Positions 1 to 6,412 of a stretch of DNA of 8,153 bases are shown here, one piece after another. Position 1 is the stretch's first letter, and every line of letters begins with the position of its first letter. Origin of the DNA: a bacterium (GTDB lineage: Bacteria > Patescibacteriota > Microgenomatia > Levybacterales > UBA12049); assembly GCA_021820025.1 (NCBI GenBank), contig JAKAEF010000044.1, positions 1 to 8,153 of the forward strand, written 5' to 3'. The position numbers and the translations under genes are program-made. The notes under the pieces were generated by a model. It made no database searches. It saw nothing but the letters and a program-made list of their open reading frames with translations, and was not told where the DNA came from.

Positions 1-444
1 GGACATACTGCCACTCATTTATTACAACAAGCATTACGCGATGTGTTAGGGCAGCATGTTCATCAAACTGGATCTAATATTACAACAGAAAGATTACGAT
101 TTGATTTTAGTCATCCTGAGAAATTAACCGATGAACAAATGAAAAAAGTTGAAGAAAAGGTTATTAAAAAAATTCAGGAAGACTTGCCTGTTCATTTTGA
201 GTTATTACCTTTAAAAATAGCTAAAGAAATTGGAGCAATTGGTTTGTTTGATGATAAATACCAAGAAAATGTAAAGGTGTATTTTATTGGAGGATCTGGC
301 AAACAAGGCGATCATACTGCATATTCAAAAGAATTTTGCGGAGGGCCACACGTTGAACATACCGGAATTATTCATTCATTTAAGATTACCAAACAAGAAA
401 AAATAGGTGTAGGTCAACAACGTATCTACGCCGTGGTATCATAG
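1..444 (+). CDS. alaS: Alanyl-tRNA synthetase, C-terminal end (partial, 5' end outside window)
   Basis: This is the last 147 residues of alanyl-tRNA synthetase, which charges tRNA-Ala with alanine in the cytoplasm. The reading frame is open from base 1, so the gene begins upstream of the window. The visible part is the editing (SecS-like) domain that removes wrongly attached serine or glycine. Its metal-site motifs are present: HTATH at bases 4-18 and CGGPHV at 337-354, with Cys at 337-339 and His at 349-351. The usual bacterial form of the second motif is CGGTHV, so Thr is replaced by Pro. The protein ends shortly after this motif (ending IYAVVS, TAG stop at 442-444). The coiled coil and C-Ala/DHHA1 domain that normally follow are absent. 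I believe such short forms occur in Patescibacteria. The next gene starts 6 nt downstream. The family call is secure; the missing domain is read directly from the stop. Confidence 0.95.
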   Translation, partial: GHTATHLLQQALRDVLGQHVHQTGSNITTERLRFDFSHPEKLTDEQMKKVEEKVIKKIQEDLPVHFELLPLKIAKEIGAIGLFDDKYQENVKVYFIGGSGKQGDHTAYSKEFCGGPHVEHTGIIHSFKITKQEKIGVGQQRIYAVVS

Positions 445-450
445 AAATAT

Positions 451-2871
451 ATGAAACTGCCCTTTACACTTCCCTTTGGGAAGAAAGAAGTAAAAAACTA
501 CTTCTTAGCATTATTATTGCAGGACGAAAAAGTTGGAGCTGTTGTTTTTGAAGAAACCAACGGCATTATGCATGTTGTTGGAAGATCTGAAGAACACTTC
601 CCCACCTCTTTAAACCAAGTCTCCTATGAAGAATTATTAGACACTGTTGATAAAGCAGTTAGTACCGCAGAAGAAGCGCTTCCAGAGAATATTCAAACCG
701 AAAAAACTGTTTTTGGAGTAAAGCAGGATTGGGTTCTTGATGGAAAAATTAAAAAAGACTACTTAACAACGCTTAAAAAAATGTGTGACGAACTTTCACT
801 TACCCCAATTGGTTTTTTGGTTTTCACAGAAGCAATTATTCATTTACTCTCTCAAGAAGAAGGAGCACCCGTTTCTGCAGTGTTGGTAGAAATTGGCAAG
901 AAAATTATAACTATTTCTTTAATAAGGGCAGGACGAATTATAGAAACGAAACAAGTACCACTTGAAGAACCAATTGTTACATCAGTAGATACTGCTTTAA
1001 AACATTTTGCAGATATAGAAGTCTTACCCTCTCGAATTGTTTTGTTTAATCAAGAAAATAATGAAAAATTATCACAAAGCTTTATTAAACATACATGGAG
1101 CAAAACATTGCCTTTTTTACATGTACCGCAAATAACCATCCTTCCTGCTGGATTTGAAACAAAAGGAATTCTTACCGGAACAGCTGCTCAAATGGGTTTT
1201 AGTGTAACTGGAGAAGACACAATTATTCCTTTGACAATAAGAAAAAAAGCGGCTCAAAAAATACTAGAGACACCGGAAGAATCTTTTGCATTTCAAAAAC
1301 ACGAAAATTTAGAACAGACAGCTGAAGAACTTGAGGAAGAAACGCAAGAGCAGTTAGAACCAGAAGAGAAAACCCATACAAAAGAAAAACAATCTGTTCT
1401 TAACGATAATGTTAGTGCAGATTTTTTTGGATTTGTGGAAAATGAGGATATTACTGGAAACAAAAAAAAATCTCTTAAAATAAATAATGATAATTTTGAA
1501 ACCCCTACAAACTTTGATGAAACCTTTGCAGAAATTCCAGAAGAAGTCAAAGAAGAAGAAACTTTTGAAAATACATCATCGGGCGGATTGCCTGTTAATA
1601 GCATGCTGCTTTTTGCAGGAGTAAAAAAAGGTTTACAAGCAATTCCATGGAAAAAATTATTATCTACAATACATATTACACTTCCTTCTAAGAAAAGAAC
1701 CCCTAAGATAAAACATGAAGCAACACCTGAAGAAGTCTCTTCATCTCATCTTAAATTATATGCAATTATTATTGCTGTGCTTGTTGTAATTATTGGAGGG
1801 ATTATTGCATATATTATGACCATTTCTGCTACGGTTACTCTTTTTGTTACTCCTAAAGTTATTACAGATTCTCAACCAATTACGTTTTCTACCGATGGAA
1901 CAACCAATGCTTCTCAAAATACTATTGCTGCGCAAACAATTTCTGTAGATGAAAAAGGGACACTTTCACAAGCAACTACAGGAACAAAATCTGTTGGAAA
2001 TCCTGCAAAAGGACAAATAACCATATTTAATTTAAATCCTACTCCAGCTTCTTTGTCTGCAAACACAACAATTGTCTCTGAAAATGGAAAAAAATTTACA
2101 CTAGATTCCGACGTAAACATCCCTTCAGCAGACCAGTATTCAGGAACTGGAGGAAAAGCAACCGTAAACGTTACTGCAACTGACATTGGTCCTGATTATA
2201 ATCTGCCGTCTGGTACCAAATTCTCAATTGGTAATTCATCAAACATTGGTGCAAAAAACGATAATCCATTTAGCGGAGGGACAAAACAAGATATTAATGT
2301 TGTCGCTACTGCAGATATAACAAAAATCCAACAGGATTTAATAAAAAATCTTGAAGACAAAGCAAAAACAGACTTACAAGGGAAAGTTGATGGGTCAACC
2401 ATTGTTCCATCTTTCTTTACTTCAGAAACAATAAGTAACACAAATTATAGTAATAAGGCGGGTGATCAAGCAAAAAACATTACTCTTAGTGCAACAGTAA
2501 CATACGAAACTTTGGCAATTAAAAAATCAGATATTGATGCCTACACAAAAGAGCATCTTAAGAATCAATTACAAACAAATGGTACCCTTACTGCCAATGG
2601 GTTGACAGCAGATGTAACCGATATAAAGCAGAATAAAGATACAACTTCTGCAACATTACATATGAAAGCAGTTTTATTACCAAATGTTACTACTACCGAT
2701 TTAGCGCAAAAAATTGCAGGCAAATCTTTTGCACAAGCAAAAAATTTATTAAATGGAATCAACTCTGTGGCAGATGTTACTATTCGATTAATTCCAAACC
2801 TTCCTCTTTTACCACAAGTATTACCAAGACTTCCACAACATATACATATTGTAATTTCTGCAAATGACTAA
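451..2871 (+). CDS. FtsA/PilM-like domain fused through a membrane helix to a baseplate-J-like extracellular domain
   Basis: An 806-residue single-span membrane protein of unknown role. Residues about 15-275 resemble the actin-like ATPase fold of FtsA/PilM, but the nucleotide motifs are degenerate: the second phosphate loop reads VEIGKK (146-151) where active members have DxGGGT-like sequence. Residues about 276-430 form a low-complexity linker with Glu-rich blocks near 285-310 and 360-372 and a basic stretch before the membrane. A hydrophobic helix spans about 437-457; basic residues before it suggest the N-terminus is inside. Outside lies a baseplate-J/gp47-like beta region (about 505-615, with the AKGQITIFN and DIGPDYNLPSGT patterns), then a C-terminal domain that includes an AGKSFAQAKNLL motif and a Pro/Leu-rich end. 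The ATG at 451 is 6 nt after alaS; no Shine-Dalgarno is visible. The 3' end overlaps the sortase gene by 8 nt. I recall this architecture from Microgenomates genomes as hypothetical proteins. Alternative: a type IV pilus or secretion scaffold component. Confidence 0.8.
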   Translation: MKLPFTLPFGKKEVKNYFLALLLQDEKVGAVVFEETNGIMHVVGRSEEHFPTSLNQVSYEELLDTVDKAVSTAEEALPENIQTEKTVFGVKQDWVLDGKIKKDYLTTLKKMCDELSLTPIGFLVFTEAIIHLLSQEEGAPVSAVLVEIGKKIITISLIRAGRIIETKQVPLEEPIVTSVDTALKHFADIEVLPSRIVLFNQENNEKLSQSFIKHTWSKTLPFLHVPQITILPAGFETKGILTGTAAQMGFSVTGEDTIIPLTIRKKAAQKILETPEESFAFQKHENLEQTAEELEEETQEQLEPEEKTHTKEKQSVLNDNVSADFFGFVENEDITGNKKKSLKINNDNFETPTNFDETFAEIPEEVKEEETFENTSSGGLPVNSMLLFAGVKKGLQAIPWKKLLSTIHITLPSKKRTPKIKHEATPEEVSSSHLKLYAIIIAVLVVIIGGIIAYIMTISATVTLFVTPKVITDSQPITFSTDGTTNASQNTIAAQTISVDEKGTLSQATTGTKSVGNPAKGQITIFNLNPTPASLSANTTIVSENGKKFTLDSDVNIPSADQYSGTGGKATVNVTATDIGPDYNLPSGTKFSIGNSSNIGAKNDNPFSGGTKQDINVVATADITKIQQDLIKNLEDKAKTDLQGKVDGSTIVPSFFTSETISNTNYSNKAGDQAKNITLSATVTYETLAIKKSDIDAYTKEHLKNQLQTNGTLTANGLTADVTDIKQNKDTTSATLHMKAVLLPNVTTTDLAQKIAGKSFAQAKNLLNGINSVADVTIRLIPNLPLLPQVLPRLPQHIHIVISAND

Positions 2872-3592
2872 AATTTACTATAAAAAAACAAGAAAAATTA
2901 ATATTCAGCTCTATAGAAAAATTATTGGCATTTTGCTGGCATTTTTTGGATTAGGTGTTGCTTTATATATTTTTATTCCTCTTGTGCTATGGCAAGTATT
3001 TGTTTCCCCTGCTCTTGCAGAGTCAGAGATAGCAGTACCTATTCCCCAAACAACTCTTGTAACACCGGGGAGTATTGCAAGCTTAGTTTCTTCTCAATTA
3101 AGTACCTTTGACGGAACAAATTATTATGATGCAAAAAATTGGTTTCCTTCTTACAACGCAGGAAGTACAACAGCACGTGTTCCCTTTTACGCAATTACTA
3201 TTCCAAAACTGGGAATTACCAATGCAATTGTTTCAACAGTTGATTCTGATTTAACAAAACATTTAGTCAATCTTACGGGAACCAGTATCCCTCCAGATAA
3301 GGGCAACACTGTTATTTTTGGACACTCAACTCTTCCATCGTTATATGATCCCAAAAATTATAAAACAATTTTTGCAAATATTTTAAAATTGCAAGTTGGA
3401 GATGAAATTTTAGTAAACGTAAATAATATTACCTATACATATAAAATATTTTCTATCAGAGTCATTGACCCGGACAATACATCTGTTTTGGCACAAACAA
3501 CAGATGACAGTTATTTATCACTTATTACCTGCACACCACCTGGTACAATTTGGAAAAGACTTGTTCTTAAAGCACGTTTGCAAGCACTATGA
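2864..3592 (+). CDS. Membrane-anchored sortase (class D/E-like)
   Basis: A 242-residue sortase, a cysteine transpeptidase that cuts a C-terminal sorting motif in a secreted protein and joins it to the wall or another protein. The basic N-terminus is followed by a long hydrophobic stretch (about 20-47), so the protein should be anchored with its catalytic domain outside. The catalytic domain occupies roughly 105-242. The triad is visible: His154 in FGHST, Cys223 in ITCTPPGT and Arg232 in WKRLVL. An ALA|E sequence at 50-53 resembles a signal peptidase site, but sortases usually stay anchored. The start ATG (2864) overlaps the end of the upstream fusion gene by 8 nt and has no Shine-Dalgarno, so translation is probably coupled. 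The TGA stop overlaps the next gene's ATG (ATGA). No LPXTG-type substrate is encoded in the window. The exact class (D, E or other) cannot be decided by eye. Confidence 0.93.
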   Translation: MTKIYYKKTRKINIQLYRKIIGILLAFFGLGVALYIFIPLVLWQVFVSPALAESEIAVPIPQTTLVTPGSIASLVSSQLSTFDGTNYYDAKNWFPSYNAGSTTARVPFYAITIPKLGITNAIVSTVDSDLTKHLVNLTGTSIPPDKGNTVIFGHSTLPSLYDPKNYKTIFANILKLQVGDEILVNVNNITYTYKIFSIRVIDPDNTSVLAQTTDDSYLSLITCTPPGTIWKRLVLKARLQAL

Positions 3593-4863
3593 TAGACCAG
3601 AGAGATCAAGCAATTGACGCAATAAGAAAAAAATTAGTAGGTAAAAAACTTACCTATAATGAAATCTATGCTGTTATGGACGAAATAGCACATAACAGAT
3701 TAGGAGATGTATTAACTACGTATTTTACTGCTTCTGGATATTCTAAGGGATTCTCCAAGGAAGAACTCTATTTTTTAACTAAAGCAATGGTTGAGACAGG
3801 AGAACAGTTAGAATTTAAAGGGATTATTGCAGACAAACATTCTATTGGCGGCGTCCCAGGAACAAGGACAACACTTATTATCGTTCCTATTGTTGCAGCG
3901 GCAGGATTTACCATCCCTAAAAGCTCATCACGTGCTATAACATCACCCGATGGGACAGCAGATGATATGGAAGTATTAAGTAAAGTTGAATTTACTCGAG
4001 AAGAAATTTATGAAATAGTCAAAAAAACAAATGGATGCATTGTTTGGGGTGGAAGCTTTCATATTGCACCTGCCGATGATGTCATGATTCATGTAGAACG
4101 AGAACTTACATTCGAAAGTTATGACAAAATTATTGTTTCTATTATGGCTAAAAAAGTTGCTTTTGGAAGTAATCATGTTGTGATAGATCTTCCCTTTGGA
4201 AAAACAGTAAAAGTCCATAGACGAGAAGATGCAGAAGTTTTAAAAGAAAAATTTGAATACCTTGCCCATAAATTTGATATTCATATTAAAGTACTTATCC
4301 ATGAAACAAATGAACCTGTGGGTCGGGGTATTGGCCCAATTTTAGAAACTAGAGAGTCACTGCGGGTGTTAGAACAAACACCCGATAGACCTTTGGATTT
4401 AGAAGAGCGCTCACTACGTTTAGCAGGAGCATTGCTTGATTTATGTATTGCAAAACATGTTCATGAAGAAAAAATTAAAGGACAATTCGGCAACGGATAT
4501 GGCTGGGCAAAACATTTACTAACAACTGGTAAAGCATGGGAAAAAATGAAAGAAATTATTGCCGCTCAAGGTGGAGATAACAAAATAACAAGCAGTATTC
4601 TTACAAGCAGACTTGGTAATTATTGCAGACAAATTACAGCTTCTACTTCTGGGTCTATAAAAACAATAGATAGCAAAAATCTCACCGTTATTGCAAGGAT
4701 TCTGGGCGCACCAAATCAAAAAGGATCTGGTATTTTTTTAAATAAAAAAATTGGTGAGCCCTTTAAAAAAGGTGAACTTCTCTATACGCTCTATAGTGAA
4801 AGCATGTATAATATGAGGGAAGCTTTAGAATCTTTAAATCATTTTCCCTTTATAAATATATGA
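3589..4863 (+). CDS. AMP phosphorylase / thymidine phosphorylase family protein, short form
   Basis: A 424-residue cytoplasmic nucleoside/nucleotide phosphorylase that would split a nucleoside or nucleoside monophosphate with phosphate, releasing a base and a (bis)phosphorylated ribose. Family motifs are clear: phosphate loop DKHSIGG (82-88), SSRAITSPDGTADDMEVL (113-130), Arg171, and SIMAKK (184-189). The 13-residue distance from Arg171 to Ser184 and the VER-EL wording match archaeal-type AMP phosphorylase better than bacterial DeoA. AMP phosphorylase feeds the AMP-to-RuBisCO salvage route known in archaea and some CPR bacteria; that substrate is inference. Archaeal AMP phosphorylases carry about 80 extra N-terminal residues; here the protein begins directly at the helical phosphorylase domain, and no in-frame room exists upstream apart from the sortase gene. 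The start overlaps the sortase stop and the TGA stop overlaps mltG, both by 4 nt. No RuBisCO or ribose-1,5-bisphosphate isomerase gene lies in the window. Confidence 0.88.
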   Translation: MIDQRDQAIDAIRKKLVGKKLTYNEIYAVMDEIAHNRLGDVLTTYFTASGYSKGFSKEELYFLTKAMVETGEQLEFKGIIADKHSIGGVPGTRTTLIIVPIVAAAGFTIPKSSSRAITSPDGTADDMEVLSKVEFTREEIYEIVKKTNGCIVWGGSFHIAPADDVMIHVERELTFESYDKIIVSIMAKKVAFGSNHVVIDLPFGKTVKVHRREDAEVLKEKFEYLAHKFDIHIKVLIHETNEPVGRGIGPILETRESLRVLEQTPDRPLDLEERSLRLAGALLDLCIAKHVHEEKIKGQFGNGYGWAKHLLTTGKAWEKMKEIIAAQGGDNKITSSILTSRLGNYCRQITASTSGSIKTIDSKNLTVIARILGAPNQKGSGIFLNKKIGEPFKKGELLYTLYSESMYNMREALESLNHFPFINI

Positions 4864-5807
4864 AGCGCCTAAAGATTACATTACTTATTATTGCTGTACT
4901 AGCAATAGCCGCATTTGGATACTGGTTTATAGGAAAACAGCCTGTTAATGTAAATGATAAATCAGAAAAAATGTTTGTGGTAAAACAAGAAGAAAATGTG
5001 AGAGATATTGCATCTTCTCTAAAACAACAAGGATTAATTAGAAGTACGTTAGTTTTTTTCTTTACGATAAAACAACTAGGTCTTGACGGAAAAATTCAAG
5101 CTGGTGATTTTAGACTTTCTCCTTCTATGGATGTTACACAAATTGCCCAAGCGCTTACGCATGGGAGCATGGATGTATGGGTTACTGTTCCTGAAGGGAA
5201 ACGAGCAACAGAAATTGCTGAAATTCTTAAGCTTAAACTTCCTTCTTATAACTCATCCTGGGCAGACAAATTGACAGCTGAAGAAGGATACCTTTTCCCG
5301 GATACATATCTTTTCCCAACCGATGCAGATATTAACCTTGTTATTACTACAATGGAAAATAATTTTAATACAAAATATGCACAAGCAGAAGCCGGTTCAA
5401 TAAATAAACTTTCAAAGCAAGATACAGTTATTTTGGCTTCAATTGTTGAAAGAGAAGGAAAAAACCCAATAGAAATGAAACAGATTGCATCGGTTTTAGA
5501 GAACAGACTTGCTATTGGAATGGCACTACAAGCAGATGCAACCATGCAATATGCTATTGGTAAAAGTGGACGCTGGTGGCCACAAGTAACATCTAACGAT
5601 TTGCAATTAAGATCAGCATATAACACATACAAAAATACTGGCCTTCCGCCAACTCCAATTGCAAATCCTGGTCTGAATGCATTAACAGCTGTATTACATC
5701 CGGCAAATACAAATTATTTATATTATTTTACAGACGGTAAAGGCATAACTCATTTTGCAAAAACATTAGAAGAACAAAACGCAAATATCTATAAATTCGG
5801 CGAATAA
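4860..5807 (+). CDS. mltG: Endolytic murein transglycosylase MltG (YceG-like)
   Basis: A 315-residue MltG, a membrane-bound lytic transglycosylase that cuts nascent peptidoglycan strands and is thought to end glycan chain growth. One N-terminal membrane helix (about 5-25) places the rest outside. A LysM-like subdomain covers about 37-102, followed by the YceG catalytic region. Hallmarks are EGYLFPDTYLFP (about 142-153), ASIVEREG with the catalytic Glu197, the LQADATMQYAIG stretch, and the C-terminal SAYNTY, GLPPTPI and FTDGKGITHF motifs. It is slightly shorter than typical members (about 330-380 residues) but complete at both ends. The ATG overlaps the TGA of the phosphorylase gene (ATGA), with no Shine-Dalgarno, suggesting coupled translation. 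It is the last gene of the plus-strand cluster. Its presence implies a peptidoglycan wall, which also fits the sortase and the RodZ-like protein nearby. Confidence 0.95.
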   Translation: MKRLKITLLIIAVLAIAAFGYWFIGKQPVNVNDKSEKMFVVKQEENVRDIASSLKQQGLIRSTLVFFFTIKQLGLDGKIQAGDFRLSPSMDVTQIAQALTHGSMDVWVTVPEGKRATEIAEILKLKLPSYNSSWADKLTAEEGYLFPDTYLFPTDADINLVITTMENNFNTKYAQAEAGSINKLSKQDTVILASIVEREGKNPIEMKQIASVLENRLAIGMALQADATMQYAIGKSGRWWPQVTSNDLQLRSAYNTYKNTGLPPTPIANPGLNALTAVLHPANTNYLYYFTDGKGITHFAKTLEEQNANIYKFGE

Positions 5808-5838
5808 ATATAGTTGGAAAATTAAATGTAGAACTAAG
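5808..5838. other. Convergent intergenic spacer, 31 bp
   Basis: The spacer between the mltG stop and the stop of the YtxH-like gene on the other strand. It is AT-rich. The only inverted repeat seen is TAGTT (5811-5815) with AACTA (5832-5836) around a 16-nt loop, with no GC-rich stem and no clear U-tract, so no intrinsic terminator is called. Confidence 0.6.
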
Positions 5839-6135
5839 TTACTTTCTAATTCCTCTGAAGAATCTTTTAATTGGCTTTCTTATTGCAACAGCAGGTTCAG
5901 GTGTTGGAGCTTCTCCTTCTTGAGTATATCCCTCTTCAAATTCGTCTTCGTTTTCTTCTAGCATATCTGTTAGTTCAGACATACCTTCAAATCCATTTTC
6001 TGTAAGCGTTTTAAGAATTTGTTTTCCTTTTTTTGTAGCTAATAAGAAAACTATTGCAGCACCAACAATAACCCCCAAAAAAAATCCATTCATGAATCCT
6101 CCACCTGAATTATGATTATTGTTGTTCTTGTCCAT
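5839..6135 (-). CDS. YtxH-like small membrane protein
   Basis: A 98-residue protein with an Asn/Gly-rich N-terminus, one glycine-rich membrane helix (about 14-33, GFFLGVIVGAAIVFLLA) directly followed by KKGKQ, an acidic middle (about 50-72) and a basic, amphipathic C-terminus ending KRFFRGIRK. The helix-plus-lysine pattern is that of YtxH/gas-vesicle-protein-like small proteins, whose function is poorly known. I chose the ATG at 6135 over an in-frame ATG at 6153 because a strong Shine-Dalgarno sits at the right distance from 6135. The gene overlaps the end of the upstream DUF948-like gene by 20 nt, so the two probably share one transcript from the promoter near 6440. It is the last minus-strand gene and converges on mltG. 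The length and topology are clear; the family call is moderate. Confidence 0.75.
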   Translation of the reverse strand: MDKNNNNHNSGGGFMNGFFLGVIVGAAIVFLLATKKGKQILKTLTENGFEGMSELTDMLEENEDEFEEGYTQEGEAPTPEPAVAIRKPIKRFFRGIRK

Positions 6136-6406
6136 TAGCTTCCTCCTTTGCATGAGTTCTTTTTTTCTTTTTAAAAAGAGAGGCTAACGTTATACCTGTT
6201 TTGACACCCGTTAAGACAGTAGAAATTGAGGCAATTGGTGTTGAGACACTTTCTGAGATAACGCCTGCATCATCTAATACTTTATTTACTTTTGAAACCG
6301 TATTTTTAAATTCTTTTAAGATAAAGAAAACTTGCACTCCTAAAACAACAAGAAGAATGGTTAAAATAATAACTACTAAAAACAGGAGTATTTGGGCAGT
6401 ATCCAT
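6116..6406 (-). CDS. DUF948-like small membrane protein
   Basis: A 96-residue protein with one strongly hydrophobic N-terminal helix (about 5-30, rich in Leu, Ile and Val), a predicted amphipathic or coiled-coil stretch (about 31-75, FKNTVSKVNKVLDDAG), a basic cluster KKKKRTH near 79-85 and a charged Gln/Glu-rich end. This resembles DUF948-type proteins, often found beside YtxH-type proteins in Gram-positive bacteria; their role is not established. The ATG at 6406 is the only suitable start. It has no Shine-Dalgarno, and a promoter directly upstream is placed so that the mRNA would begin at the ATG. The 3' end overlaps the YtxH-like gene by 20 nt. The family call rests on pattern and neighbourhood and is moderate. 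Confidence 0.7.
   Translation of the reverse strand: MDTAQILLFLVVIILTILLVVLGVQVFFILKEFKNTVSKVNKVLDDAGVISESVSTPIASISTVLTGVKTGITLASLFKKKKRTHAKEEANGQEQQ
6141..6149 (-). promoter_or_regulatory. Strong Shine-Dalgarno site of the YtxH-like gene
   Basis: On the minus strand the sequence reads AAAGGAGGA followed by AGCTA and the ATG at 6135. GGAGG ends 6 nt before the start codon, a near-ideal spacing. This decides the start over the longer alternative at 6153. It lies within the 3' coding part of the upstream gene and is the only strong Shine-Dalgarno found in front of any gene start in the window. Confidence 0.85.
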
Positions 6407-6412
6407 ATGTTC

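Noticed and set aside
2208..2222. LPSGT in the fusion protein as a sortase signal
   Set aside because: It is internal (near residue 587), not LPXTG in order, and is not followed by a membrane helix and basic tail. It matches the normal baseplate-J beta pattern.
2602..2627. TTGACA followed by TATAAA on the plus strand inside the fusion gene
   Set aside because: The spacer is only 14 nt, too short for a sigma70 promoter, and there is no gene start suitably downstream.
5811..5836. TAGTT/AACTA inverted repeat as a terminator
   Set aside because: Five AT-rich base pairs with a 16-nt loop and no U-tract; too weak to support a call.
6077..6084. T8 followed by G5 on the coding strand of the YtxH-like gene as a slippage site
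   Set aside because: It encodes ordinary membrane-helix residues (GFFLG) and I see no sensible alternative product; composition alone explains it.
6136..6153. Longer YtxH-like start at ATG 6153 (six extra residues)
   Set aside because: The strong Shine-Dalgarno lies between this ATG and the one at 6135, at ideal distance for 6135. The longer start would place the site inside the coding region.
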